DNA from: Chitinophagaceae bacterium DXS
GTDB taxonomy: Bacteria; Bacteroidota; Bacteroidia; Chitinophagales; Chitinophagaceae
Assembly: GCA_030345135.1 (NCBI GenBank)
Contig: CP128386.1
Coordinates: forward strand, 165,216 to 229,215
DNA length: 64,000 nucleotides
Direction: 5' to 3'
The position numbers and the translations under genes are program-made. The notes beneath the pieces were generated by a model that saw only the letters and a program-made list of their open reading frames with translations, was not told the DNA's origin and did no database searches. Positions 8,414-16,835 of the stretch are shown here, in pieces (within the stretch, counting starts at the first letter, position 1; each line of letters starts with the position of its first letter).

Positions 8414-9646
8414 ATGAAACAATTCAATGTTCCAAACATATACAGGAGTAGTTTGATCAGTGCAGTAAAGAACAAGCGGAAACAGAACGACAAATTAAAA
8501 AAAGATTTCACGCCTACTTTATTGAATTTCGGTCCCGTCCACATATACCTGGCTCGTCATTTCGGCTTTTGTTATGGTGTAGAGAATGCTATCGAGATAG
8601 CTTTTACAACTATCGACGAAAACCCCGGCAAACGCATTTTCCTGCTAAGCGAAATGATCCACAATCCACAGGTAAATGCAGATCTGCAGGAACGTGGGGT
8701 GCAATTTTTGCAGGATACTTATGGCAAACAACTGATTCCGTTTGATGAACTGAATGAAAATGACGTGGTACTCATTCCCGCATTTGGGACCACATTACAG
8801 GTTGAAGCGTTGCTTAAAGCAAAAGGAATCCAGACAGAGAAATACAATACTACCTGTCCTTTTGTTGAAAAAGTCTGGAACCGCAGCGAACAGATTGCAA
8901 CCAAGGGCTACAGCATTGTAATTCACGGCAAACCTAAACATGAAGAAACCCGCGCTACATTTTCACATGCGTCATCCAACACCCCGGCAGTGATTGTAAA
9001 TGACATGAAGGATACGATAGAGCTGGCGAAATTTATTACGGGCGAGAAAAAACCTGAAGACTTCTATACTGCATTCCAGGGCCGTTACTCAGATGGTTTT
9101 GATGTAACAAAAGATCTGCGAAAAATTGGTGTTGTTAACCAGACTACACAGCTGGCTACCGATACACAGGCAATTGCTGAATACCTGAAGCAGGCGATGA
9201 AAGACCGCTATATGCTGAATGACAGCAATATTAGCGAGCGGTTTGCCGATACGCGCGATACACTTTGTTACGCAACCAATGATAATCAATCCGCGGTAAC
9301 CGGTATGCTACAAACTGATGCCGATCTGGCTATTGTTGTTGGCGGATATAATAGTAGTAATACTTCCCACCTTGTAGAGCTCTGTGAAGAAAAACTGAAA
9401 ACTTATTTTATCAACAGTGCAGATAAGCTCCTTTCTAAAAACGAGATTCATCATTGCAATTGGGTAACAAAAGAAGAGAAGGTAACACTTGACTTTTTAC
9501 CTGGAAAAGATCCGGTAAAAATTCTGATTACCAGCGGTGCCAGTTGCCCGGATGCAATAGTGGAAGAAGTGATTGCCAAATTATTAACCTTTTACCCAGA
9601 AAGTATTTCAATTGATGATATGGCTGAAAGGCTTGATTCTAATTGA
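8414..9646 (+). CDS. ispH: 4-hydroxy-3-methylbut-2-enyl diphosphate reductase
   Basis: 410 residues from the ATG at 8414; a TTG three codons upstream is less likely. IspH is the last enzyme of the MEP isoprenoid pathway, a [4Fe-4S] enzyme that reduces HMBPP to IPP and DMAPP. The three cluster cysteines are visible in HFGFCYGVENA (near residue 56), NTTCPFVEKVW (near 150) and SGASCPDAIVEE (near 380). It is longer than the ~310-residue proteobacterial form: a basic ~45-residue N-terminal extension precedes the conserved LARHFGFCYG, and a ~30-residue insert lies near 260-290. The stop codon is inside a heptamer array. Confidence 0.92.
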   Translation: MKQFNVPNIYRSSLISAVKNKRKQNDKLKKDFTPTLLNFGPVHIYLARHFGFCYGVENAIEIAFTTIDENPGKRIFLLSEMIHNPQVNADLQERGVQFLQDTYGKQLIPFDELNENDVVLIPAFGTTLQVEALLKAKGIQTEKYNTTCPFVEKVWNRSEQIATKGYSIVIHGKPKHEETRATFSHASSNTPAVIVNDMKDTIELAKFITGEKKPEDFYTAFQGRYSDGFDVTKDLRKIGVVNQTTQLATDTQAIAEYLKQAMKDRYMLNDSNISERFADTRDTLCYATNDNQSAVTGMLQTDADLAIVVGGYNSSNTSHLVELCEEKLKTYFINSADKLLSKNEIHHCNWVTKEEKVTLDFLPGKDPVKILITSGASCPDAIVEEVIAKLLTFYPESISIDDMAERLDSN

Positions 9647-9689
9647 AAATTGAGAATGAATGTGCGAGTGTGCGAATGGGCAAATGAAT
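9641..9689 (+). repeat. Heptamer array, AATTGAR word (7 units)
   Basis: Seven heptamers beginning AATTGAA, AATTGAG, AATGAAT. The ispH stop codon TGA (9644-9646) is part of the first unit. It is the reverse-complement word of the arrays at 2045 and 31757. Confidence 0.85.
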
Positions 9690-9772
9690 GCAAGTCGGCC
9701 TTCCTCAATAGATCATATGCAGATGGAATAAATAAAAGGTACTAAAATGCAGAATGATTTCGAGTCAAAATT

Positions 9773-9816
9773 CTCTGTGCCGCTCTGTGTCTCCTCCTGC
9801 CTTTCCTCCGTGTAAT
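9773..9816 (-). repeat. Degenerate ~11-bp array, CTCTGTG/CTCCGTG word
   Basis: Reverse-complement family of the array at 8261-8301; the two face each other across ispH. Confidence 0.7.
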
Positions 9817-9863
9817 TATTATGTCCCATGGGGAAGAAGAAAGCCTCAGCTCAGATGGAATAA

Positions 9864-10283
9864 CTATCTACTTTCGCTGGCAGACAAAACAAACCTGTTC
9901 TTCAATTCTGGTGTTGGTACCCAACAAGCCTCTTGTTTTCCAAACCATCTATAACGATTCTTTGCAATTAAATCATAAATCGCGTCGCGTATAAATCTCG
10001 GAATGACGATAAAACCATACAGCAATGGCCATCCGCCATCAAGTTTCCTTGCTACACGCAGCGCCGCAGTTGATCTTGTATAAATTCTTCCGTTTTCAAT
10101 TAGAATAAATGAACGCAGGTCATCAACGGGTAGCTGCTCCTCTCTCAATATTTTCTGTCCAAACTCACTCTGCAGGGATGCGAATTTAAATCTCGCATCC
10201 TTATCATGCCTGATAACAAATTGCACCGAGCTGTTGCACAGATTACAAACCCCATCGAAGAGAATAATGTTGCTGAATTGCAT
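9864..10283 (-). CDS. DCC-family thiol-disulfide oxidoreductase-like protein (DUF393)
   Basis: 139 residues from the ATG at 10283. The N-terminus ILFDGVCNLCNSSVQFVIRHD is the hallmark of the DUF393/DCC family: a DxxCxxC-type motif at residues 10-16 in a thioredoxin-like fold. A later WPLLYGFIVIPRFIRDAIYDLIAKNRYRWFG stretch is the conserved C-terminal half of the family. The proteins are predicted redox-active and cytoplasmic; partners are unknown. It is transcribed away from the yebC repeat region, and a GTAAGAC array sits 9 bp upstream of its start codon. Confidence 0.85.
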   Translation of the reverse strand: MQFSNIILFDGVCNLCNSSVQFVIRHDKDARFKFASLQSEFGQKILREEQLPVDDLRSFILIENGRIYTRSTAALRVARKLDGGWPLLYGFIVIPRFIRDAIYDLIAKNRYRWFGKQEACWVPTPELKNRFVLSASESR

Positions 10284-10292
10284 AATGCAAAA

Positions 10293-10370
10293 TTAAGACA
10301 TGTAAGACATGTAAGACGTGTAAGACGTGTAAGACACGTAAGACCGTAAGACATGTAAGACGTGTAAGAA
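10293..10370 (+). repeat. Nonamer array, GTAAGACNN word (~9 units)
   Basis: About nine units of GTAAGACAT, GTAAGACGT, GTAAGACAC and similar, period 9 with one 8-bp unit. It is followed after 38 bp by the reverse-complement word, giving a long imperfect inverted repeat. Confidence 0.93.
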
Positions 10371-10408
10371 ATCGCAATTCATGAGTCTGCTGCCCCCGCA
10401 ACAGTACT

Positions 10409-10445
10409 CTTACATGTCTTACTGTCTTACGGTCTTACGATCTTC
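10409..10445 (-). repeat. Inverse GTAAGAC array, distal block
   Basis: CTTACATGT, CTTACTGT, CTTACGGT, CTTACGAT: the inverse orientation of the array at 10293. It abuts the yebC terminator. Confidence 0.9.
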
Positions 10446-10486
10446 AAAAAGAAAGGCGCAGGATACTTCTTCAGCATCTTGCGCCT
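10446..10486 (-). terminator. yebC rho-independent terminator
   Basis: On the minus strand the stem AGGCGCA (10480-10486) pairs with TGCGCCT (10454-10460), extended by AGAT/GTCC-region pairs, and is followed by TTTCTTTTTG. It lies between two GTAAGAC blocks. Confidence 0.8.
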
Positions 10487-10521
10487 CTTACTATCTTACT
10501 TTCTTACGTCTTACGGTCTTG
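10487..10521 (-). repeat. Inverse GTAAGAC array, proximal block
   Basis: CTTACTAT, CTTACTTT, CTTACGT and CTTACGGT fill the space between the yebC stop codon (10524) and its terminator stem. Confidence 0.88.
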
Positions 10522-10523
10522 CT

Positions 10524-11246
10524 CTATCCCATGTTGTGGAATACCTTGCTCACATCTTCATCCTGCTCAAGACGTTCAATCAGCTTACTTACTTCTTCAG
10601 CCTGAACATCGGTAACCGGAACAGTGGTAGAAGGAATCCATTCAAGTTCGGAGCTTAATGGAGTAATACCTTTGTCCTCAAGCGCTTTTTGAAGCTTACC
10701 AAAGTCAACAAAAGCTGAGCGTAAAACTAAAATTGGGTTACCATTATCGTCAGTACTTTCACCCATTTCCTCCAGGCCGAAATCAATTAATTCCAGTTCC
10801 AGGTCCTCGGTATTAAGCCCTGCAGGGTTTAATTTGAACACACCCATTTTATTAAACTGGAAGCTCACGCTGCCGCTGTTACCTAAAGCACCACCGCCTT
10901 TGTTGAAGTGACTTTTTACGTTTGCAACGGTACGGACGTGGTTGTCCGTAGCAGTCTCAACCAATATGGCAACGCCATGAGGCGCGTAACCTTCATATAA
11001 AATTTCTTCGTAGTTGTCCATTTCCTTGCCCTGTGCTCTCTTAATAGCAGCTTCCACGCGATCCTTGGGCATATTAACACTTTTCGCATTCTGAAAACAT
11101 CTGCGCAAAGCGGGGTTGGTTGCGGGATCAGGACCGCCGGCTTTAACAGCAATTGCAATCTCTTTTCCAATGCGGGTAAATTGTTTTGCCATTCTGTCCC
11201 AACGAGCGAACATGGTGGCCTTACGAACTTCAAAAATCCTTCCCAT
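10524..11246 (-). CDS. yebC: YebC/PmpR-family (TACO1) protein
   Basis: 240 residues, the normal family length. The N-terminus [20 protein letters not shown] replaces the usual GHSKWANI and is what I know from Bacteroidota members. Next come the conserved [20 protein letters not shown] and [15 protein letters not shown], then [19 protein letters not shown] and the [18 protein letters not shown] loop. YebC proteins were described as transcriptional regulators, and newer work ties the family to translation of proline-rich stretches, so the exact role is open. It is a single gene with its own terminator. A heptamer array ends 6 bp before its start codon. Confidence 0.93.
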   Translation of the reverse strand: MGRIFEVRKATMFARWDRMAKQFTRIGKEIAIAVKAGGPDPATNPALRRCFQNAKSVNMPKDRVEAAIKRAQGKEMDNYEEILYEGYAPHGVAILVETATDNHVRTVANVKSHFNKGGGALGNSGSVSFQFNKMGVFKLNPAGLNTEDLELELIDFGLEEMGESTDDNGNPILVLRSAFVDFGKLQKALEDKGITPLSSELEWIPSTTVPVTDVQAEEVSKLIERLEQDEDVSKVFHNMG

Positions 11247-11252
11247 AGTAAA

Positions 11253-11287
11253 CTATACGTTATAAAAGTTATGATATACGTTAATCA
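11253..11287 (-). repeat. Heptamer array, AACGTAN word, abutting yebC start
   Basis: On the minus strand five degenerate heptamers (CGTATAT, CATAACT, TTTATAA, CGTATAG types) end 6 bp before the yebC ATG. It is more degenerate than the copies at 24305 or 33276 but keeps period 7. Confidence 0.7.
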
Positions 11288-11384
11288 GCAATTCAGGCCG
11301 GTGTTTTAATCAGTTGCAACTCAGCACCTGAAGCTGTCTTTGTTTTTAAGCGAGGGCAAATTTAAACTTTCAGCTCCGTTCAAC

Positions 11385-11406
11385 AAAAAACCGCCCGAAG
11401 GCGGTT
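11385..11406 (-). terminator. Terminator of the APC permease gene
   Basis: On the minus strand AACCGCC - UUCG - GGCGGTT followed by six Ts, eight bases after the permease stop codon. Confidence 0.9.
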
Positions 11407-11414
11407 TGTAAATT

Positions 11415-13016
11415 TTATTGGAAATCTTTTGCTTTTGGAAGAATCTCTGCCGGATTGCGAAGTTTGCTTCTTTTACGGCTGTAACCGAAGTAAACAAACA
11501 AACCGATGATCATCCATGTGAAAGCAACCTTAAGTGTTTGAGCATCAAGTGCTACAATCATGCCACCACAGATCACGATACCTAAAATAGGCACAATAGG
11601 AACGAGCGGTGTTTTGAACGGACGCTCAATGCCTGGTTGTTTTTTGCGTAAGATCCAAACACCCGCACTAACCAGCACAAAAGCGAACAAGGTACCGAAA
11701 GACGTAAGATCCCCTGCAACGCTTCCAGGAACAAAAGCAGCAAACAGTCCAACAAAAACGAACAGGATCCAGTTTGCCATGTACGGGGTTTTGTATTTGG
11801 GGTGCAGTTTACCGAATGTTTTTGGGATCAATCCATCATTACTCATCGTATAGAAAATACGGCTTTGTCCCATCAGCATCACCAGGATAACTGAAGAGAA
11901 ACCGGCAAGGATAGCTACGGTAACACTTGTTCCCAACCAGCCATATCCTTTCATGTACGTCTGGATAGCGTATGCAACTGATGCTTCTTTACCTGCAGTT
12001 TTAAATTCCTGCCAGTTGGCAACACCGGTTAATACGTGACCGAAAAGGATATACAAAATGGTACAAACAACCAATGAACCAAGGATCCCGATCGGCATAT
12101 CTCTTTTAGGATTTTTTGCCTCCTGTGCAGCAGTACTAACAGCATCAAAACCAATAAATGCGAAGAATACAATTGCAGCTCCGCCAAGAACGCCTCCCCA
12201 GCCGTGCTTGAAGAATCCTTCATGACCAGGCGCTCCATCAGGTATTAAATAAGGTGTATGATTTTCAGGTCTGATAAACTGCCAGCCCAGTGCGATAAAC
12301 AACAATACAATTGCTACTTTAATAAATACAATGATTGCGTTAACCACAGCAGATTCCTGTGTTCCTCTGATCAGCAATAAGGTTAATAATATTAATATGA
12401 TAAGTGCAGGTCCGTTAAACACACCTGTATGCGTTACTACAAGCGATTTAAGGTCGGCGGACAAGCCATTGAATTGTTCATCAGTTAAAAGAAGCACGCC
12501 TTCTTTAGCTGTTTTAGCAAGGTCAGCCGGGAAGCTGCTAATTGCGTTTCCTGCTACCATTCTTACATGTTCAAAGGGCGAGTGGCACCATTCGTACGGA
12601 ATGCTCCCTCCCAAAAGCTTATTTAAATATTCGCTCCATGCAATAGAAACAGTTGCCGCTCCAAGAGCATATTCCATGATAAGTGCCCAACCAATGATCC
12701 AGGCAATCAACTCTCCCATGGTTACATATGAATAGGCGTAAGCGCTACCGGCGATAGGAATCATGGCAGCAAATTCAGCGTAGCATAAACCGGCAAATGC
12801 GCAACCTATAGCAGCTACTATAAATGAAAGTGTAACGGCAGGACCAGCAGCTTCAGCAGAAGCAGCAGCAGTTCTCACAAAAAGGCCGGCGCCGATGATG
12901 GCTCCAATCCCCAACGCAACAAGGTTAGCGGCACCAAGCGTTCTTTTCAGCCCCTTTTCTGAATCATCTGCCTGCTTAAGCAATTGATCCAGAGGCTTTC
13001 GTACGAATAAACTCAT
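11415..13016 (-). CDS. APC-superfamily amino acid permease
   Basis: 533 residues with about 12-13 hydrophobic spans, an integral inner-membrane transporter. The first span carries the APC signature GIGAIIGAGLFVRTAAASAEAAGPAV (read in pieces, near residues 35-60), the unwound substrate-binding helix. FFAFIGFDAVSTAAQEAKNPKRDMPIGI (near 285-310) is the conserved TM6/loop segment of the cationic-amino-acid-transporter-like (CAT/YfnA) branch. A periplasmic insert of ~60 residues lies near 140-200. The substrate cannot be fixed from sequence. Monocistronic, with its own UUCG terminator. Confidence 0.88.
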   Translation of the reverse strand: MSLFVRKPLDQLLKQADDSEKGLKRTLGAANLVALGIGAIIGAGLFVRTAAASAEAAGPAVTLSFIVAAIGCAFAGLCYAEFAAMIPIAGSAYAYSYVTMGELIAWIIGWALIMEYALGAATVSIAWSEYLNKLLGGSIPYEWCHSPFEHVRMVAGNAISSFPADLAKTAKEGVLLLTDEQFNGLSADLKSLVVTHTGVFNGPALIILILLTLLLIRGTQESAVVNAIIVFIKVAIVLLFIALGWQFIRPENHTPYLIPDGAPGHEGFFKHGWGGVLGGAAIVFFAFIGFDAVSTAAQEAKNPKRDMPIGILGSLVVCTILYILFGHVLTGVANWQEFKTAGKEASVAYAIQTYMKGYGWLGTSVTVAILAGFSSVILVMLMGQSRIFYTMSNDGLIPKTFGKLHPKYKTPYMANWILFVFVGLFAAFVPGSVAGDLTSFGTLFAFVLVSAGVWILRKKQPGIERPFKTPLVPIVPILGIVICGGMIVALDAQTLKVAFTWMIIGLFVYFGYSRKRSKLRNPAEILPKAKDFQ

Positions 13017-13275
13017 AGAGTTTTTATTGATTTTGATTTTAATAGATTGGGCAAAATAATCATTTATTCATTTTAGCAATCAAAAAACACGGTTTTTATC
13101 GGATTTCCTTTCATTTTTCCCGGTCAACTAATTGATTTTAAATCTCGTTTGTTCTTATGTATTATAATGTATATATGTGTGCGCATTGGCAAAGTCTTCA
13201 ATCTTCAATTCTTCCCATGCATCGTAAACATTAGCTTATAAATACTATATTGCGCCATTAACAGTAAAGATAAGT
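13017..13275. other. Divergent intergenic region, permease / symporter
   Basis: 259 bp between two divergent transporter genes. A three-unit TCTTCAA heptamer run lies at 13195-13215, and a TATATTGC element near 13244 is a possible degenerate -7 box for the symporter. Nothing else is clear. Confidence 0.4.
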
Positions 13276-14682
13276 ATGGAAGGAGCCACCCCTGCGCGCA
13301 AAAACAGGTTGACTTTATTTATTATTCTAGCGTTGCTTGCCGGTATTATTCTTGGATTTATATTAAACACCACTTATGTTCATAAAGAAAATAAGCAGCT
13401 TGACAATCTTGAAGTAAAGATTGAGCAGATAAACACCAGCCTGAAAGGTGTGGACACCGGATCTGCAGCTTACAAACAACTTGAGGCAGAGAAAAAAGAG
13501 TTCAATAAAGAACGCACACCAATACTAACGGCCCGGGATAGTAAACTGGAACCGTTTTCCCTTATAGCTGATGTCTTTTTAAGACTGATTAAAATGATTG
13601 TGGCGCCGCTCGTGTTTTCTACACTGGTTGTGGGCGTCGCAAAACTGGGGGATATAAAATCTGTCGGCCGTATAGGTGGCAAAACGCTGCTATGGTTTTT
13701 GGGCGCATCATTCACCAGTCTTTTTCTTGGAATGTTGCTGGTAAACATATTTAAGCCGGGATTGGCCATGCACGTTCCCCTGCCAGAGGCTTCGGATTCT
13801 CCGGGAATTGAAAAAGTCGGCTTTTCTTTGAAGCAGTTTTTACATCACGTATTTCCTGCAAGCGTAATCGAATCAATGGCCACAAACGAAATATTACAAA
13901 TTGTTGTGTTCTCTTTATTCTTTGGTGTAGCCACTGCAGCCATTGGTGAGCAGGGCAAAATTGTGATCAAGGCCTTTGACGCAATTGCGCATGTTATATT
14001 AAAAGTTACCAGTTATGTGATGAACCTGGCTCCGCTTGCCGTGTTTGGCGCCATGACAGCTATTATTGCAAAGCAAGGTCCCGGAATTTTAAAGACCTAC
14101 TCCTTATTTATATTAGAGTTTTACCTGGGTTTACTTCTTTTATGGGGCATCCTGAATTTTGCCGGCTTCCTAATGGTCGGTAAAAGAATACTGAATCTTG
14201 CAAAAAGAATTAAAGAGCCGGTGTTACTAGCCTTTACTACTGCGAGTAGTGAAGCCGCATTTCCAAAAACCATGGATGAACTGCAGAAGTTTGGCTGTAA
14301 GGATAAGATCGTAAGTTTTGTACTTCCGCTGGGATATTCTTTTAATCTTGATGGCAGCATGATGTACATGACTTTTGCAGCATTGTTCATTGCCCAATCT
14401 TACGGAATACATCTTGATTTTGGCACACAATTAAGTATGTTACTCGTGCTAATGCTCACCAGTAAAGGTATTGCCGGCGTGCCCCGTGCGTCATTGGTAG
14501 TTATTGCCGGTACATTAGCCACTTTTAAAATTCCGGAGGCTGGTCTTGCATTATTACTTGGAATAGACCCCTTGTTGGATATGGGCCGAAGTGCAACAAA
14601 TGTTGTAGGCAACAGCATTGCAGCGGCAGCGGTAAGCAAATGGGAAGGAGCGTTGGAAGAAGAGGAAGCGGTAGCTTATTAA
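13276..14682 (+). CDS. Dicarboxylate/amino acid:cation symporter (DAACS family)
   Basis: 468 residues. Family signatures of GltP/DctA-type transporters are present: the re-entrant hairpin serine motif ASSEAAFPKTM near residue 322, NLDGSMMYM near 354 (substrate and cation site), and GIDPLLDMGRSATNVVGNSIAA near the C-terminus. SKGIAGVPRASLVV is the second hairpin. Eight membrane helices are expected. An unusual feature is a charged ~50-residue loop after TM1 (residues 38-88, rich in Lys/Glu, coiled-coil-like), also seen in some Bacteroidota members. It couples uptake of Glu/Asp or C4-dicarboxylates to H+ or Na+. No neighbour links it to one substrate. Confidence 0.9.
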   Translation: MEGATPARKNRLTLFIILALLAGIILGFILNTTYVHKENKQLDNLEVKIEQINTSLKGVDTGSAAYKQLEAEKKEFNKERTPILTARDSKLEPFSLIADVFLRLIKMIVAPLVFSTLVVGVAKLGDIKSVGRIGGKTLLWFLGASFTSLFLGMLLVNIFKPGLAMHVPLPEASDSPGIEKVGFSLKQFLHHVFPASVIESMATNEILQIVVFSLFFGVATAAIGEQGKIVIKAFDAIAHVILKVTSYVMNLAPLAVFGAMTAIIAKQGPGILKTYSLFILEFYLGLLLLWGILNFAGFLMVGKRILNLAKRIKEPVLLAFTTASSEAAFPKTMDELQKFGCKDKIVSFVLPLGYSFNLDGSMMYMTFAALFIAQSYGIHLDFGTQLSMLLVLMLTSKGIAGVPRASLVVIAGTLATFKIPEAGLALLLGIDPLLDMGRSATNVVGNSIAAAAVSKWEGALEEEEAVAY

Positions 14683-14798
14683 GTTATGGTTTAGTTAAGA
14701 AGCACAATATAAATGATCTTGTTTCGGATTAAGTACATCGTACAGCTAAATTCGTACTCGTCATTCATGGAACTAATTTCACTAAAATAAACTTACTT

Positions 14799-15452
14799 AT
14801 GCACGATTTTACTGAGTTCTTAAGGCAACTGATAGATCCCGTCTGGATTCATGAACATGGTGGTTTATATCTTGTGGCGCTGATCATCTTCGCGGAAACC
14901 GGTTTGTTTGTTGGCTTCTTTTTGCCCGGTGATTCGTTGCTGTTTGTTACAGGCATGCTGATTGCACAACATCAGGCTCCGTTCTTAAGCGATCCCGCGA
15001 ACTTATTTTATTGGATCATATTAATATCTGTCTGCGGCATTATTGGAAACTTTGTAGGCTACTGGTTCGGCCGAAAATCAGGTCCGTTACTCTTTGAGCG
15101 AAGAGATACGCTGCTCTTTAAGCGTCGCCATATTGAGCAGGCAAAAGAATTTTATGAAAAGAAAGGCGGTACTGCCATTATTCTTGCCCGTTTTCTTCCT
15201 ATCGTGAGAACATTTGCTCCAATTGTTGCCGGTGTTGTTGCTATGGATCGTAAAAAATTCCTTTTCTACAATGTTGTTGGTAGCATTGCATGGGTGGGAA
15301 GTATGATCCTGGCCGGATACCTGCTGGGTGAAGTTGCCTGGGTAAAAAACAATCTTGAAAAAATAATTATCGCGTTAATTCTGGTCACAACAGCTCCTGT
15401 ACTGCTCAAAATGATCTTCGGGGGCAAAAAGAAAAAGGAAACTACTGTCTAA
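14799..15452 (+). CDS. DedA/VTT-domain membrane protein
   Basis: 217 residues, the usual DedA length, with four to five hydrophobic stretches. The conserved parts are visible: FAETGLFVGFFLPGDSLLF near residues 29-47, NFVGYWFGRKSGP near 83-95, and RFLPIVRTFAPIVAGVVAMD near 130-150, the arginine/proline motif of VTT proteins. Members are phospholipid or undecaprenyl-phosphate scramblases/flippases needed for envelope homeostasis; which lipid is unknown here. It is 15 bp upstream of the MFS gene and probably shares its transcript. Confidence 0.88.
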   Translation: MHDFTEFLRQLIDPVWIHEHGGLYLVALIIFAETGLFVGFFLPGDSLLFVTGMLIAQHQAPFLSDPANLFYWIILISVCGIIGNFVGYWFGRKSGPLLFERRDTLLFKRRHIEQAKEFYEKKGGTAIILARFLPIVRTFAPIVAGVVAMDRKKFLFYNVVGSIAWVGSMILAGYLLGEVAWVKNNLEKIIIALILVTTAPVLLKMIFGGKKKKETTV

Positions 15453-15467
15453 AACACCATTGCTTAT

Positions 15468-16715
15468 ATGAAGCAAAAATCTACGTCACTATTTAATATA
15501 GTGGTTATTGTTGCTGCCTTAGGTTATTTCGTTGACATTTTTGACTTACTGCTTTTCGGGATGATCCGTACTTCCAGTTTAAAAGACATTGGAATTACGA
15601 CTAAAGAAGCCATCGAACGTTATGGACTGATGCTGGATAACTGGCAAATGACCGGAATGTTGGTCGGCGGACTTTTCTGGGGGATCCTGGGTGATAAGAA
15701 GGGACGGTTATCCGTATTATTTGGTTCCATTCTTACTTATTCTATAGCCAATATTTGCAATGGTTTTGTAAAGGATGTGCATGTTTATGCCATACTTCGC
15801 TTTGCCGCGGGATTCGGCCTTGCCGGAGAATTGGGCGCCGGAGTTACCATGGTGAATGAGGTACTTGACAAAGAAAAACGTGGACTGGGTACTGCTTTTG
15901 TTGCGGGAACTGGTATTCTCGGCGCTGTTGTGGGAGGCTTTGTTGTAAAATGGCTGGGCGACTGGCGTATGTGTTACTTTGTTGGTGGCGGCATGGGATT
16001 AATGTTATTGCTGCTGCGTATAGGTGTGCTTGAATCGGGCATGTATGACACAATGAAAAAGCAAGATGTAAAGAGAGGAAGCCTGTTGCTGATCTTTCAG
16101 AAAAAAGAACGCTGGACAAAATACCTGGCGGTGATACTGATCGCAATTCCCATCTGGTACATTATCCAGTTATATGCCAAGTATTCTCCTGAGTTAGCGG
16201 ATGGCATGGGGCTTATTTTCAGTGATACAGACAGAAAAGCTGTTCCCATTAATGCCATTATGCTTGCTTATTTTGGATTGACACTGGGTGATTTTGCCTG
16301 CGGACTTCTGTCTCAGAAGCTAAAAAGCAGGAAAAAAGCAATCATCATTTTCATGTCGATGGCGATAACATTTATCGCATTGTTCTTTATTGTAGGAGCC
16401 ACCAATAAGTACTTCTTTTATGCAGGTATAACTTTGCTCGGTTTTGCGGGCGGTTATTGGGCTGTGTTTATGAGTACTGCGGCAGAGTCATTTGGTACAA
16501 ATATCCGTTCCACCGTTACGAATACTGCTCCCAATTTTGTTAGGGGGGCCGTAGTGTTAATAAACCTGATGTATGAATTTTTCAAGTATTCCATGCACTT
16601 CAATTCAGTATACGCCAATATTTTTGTAGGTATTATTGTTTTCACCGGTGGCATTTGGGCCTGGACAAAGCTGGAAGAAACATTTGGAAAGGATTTGGAT
16701 TATGTGGAGGCGTAG
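15468..16715 (+). CDS. MFS transporter
   Basis: 415 residues and about 12 hydrophobic segments. Motif A between TM2 and TM3 is GGLFWGILGDKKGRLSVL (near residues 65-82), and the TM4-TM5 region contains RFAAGFGLAGELGAG and GILGAVVGGFVVKWLGDWR, both typical of the sugar/metabolite:H+ branch of the major facilitator superfamily. A central loop near 190-210 divides two six-helix halves. The substrate is not predictable. It follows the DedA gene closely. The 120-bp gap after its stop codon is packed with two or three families of short tandem repeats. Confidence 0.87.
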   Translation: MKQKSTSLFNIVVIVAALGYFVDIFDLLLFGMIRTSSLKDIGITTKEAIERYGLMLDNWQMTGMLVGGLFWGILGDKKGRLSVLFGSILTYSIANICNGFVKDVHVYAILRFAAGFGLAGELGAGVTMVNEVLDKEKRGLGTAFVAGTGILGAVVGGFVVKWLGDWRMCYFVGGGMGLMLLLLRIGVLESGMYDTMKKQDVKRGSLLLIFQKKERWTKYLAVILIAIPIWYIIQLYAKYSPELADGMGLIFSDTDRKAVPINAIMLAYFGLTLGDFACGLLSQKLKSRKKAIIIFMSMAITFIALFFIVGATNKYFFYAGITLLGFAGGYWAVFMSTAAESFGTNIRSTVTNTAPNFVRGAVVLINLMYEFFKYSMHFNSVYANIFVGIIVFTGGIWAWTKLEETFGKDLDYVEA

Positions 16716-16720
16716 GACGA

Positions 16721-16755
16721 GGTATCAGGTGTGAGGTATGAGGTATGAGGCGCAA
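16721..16755 (+). repeat. Heptamer array, GGTATGA word (5 units)
   Basis: GGTATCA, GGTGTGA, GGTATGA twice and GGCGCAA, in strict 7-bp phase, starting 5 bp after the MFS stop codon. Confidence 0.92.
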
Positions 16756-16783
16756 AACTAGTAGTATAAATATCAAACAAGTT

Positions 16784-16832
16784 TTAGGCTTTAGGCTTTG
16801 GGCTTTAAGCTTCGACTTACAACGTACAACGT
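16784..16832 (+). repeat. Composite heptamer array, TTAGGCT then ACAACGT (7 units)
   Basis: Units TTAGGCT (twice), TTGGGCT, TTAAGCT, TCGACTT, ACAACGT (twice) without a phase break between the two words. The array ends exactly 3 bp before the ATG at 16836. The same composite occurs before pssA at 33276. Confidence 0.93.
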
Positions 16833-16835
16833 ATC

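Noticed and set aside
13195-13215. TCTTCAA three-unit heptamer run as a full array
   Set aside because: Only two exact units and one partial; too short to separate from chance, so only mentioned in the gap description.
16721-16832. CRISPR array
   Set aside because: The arrays have no spacers; units of 7-9 bp are contiguous and degenerate, and no cas gene is present.
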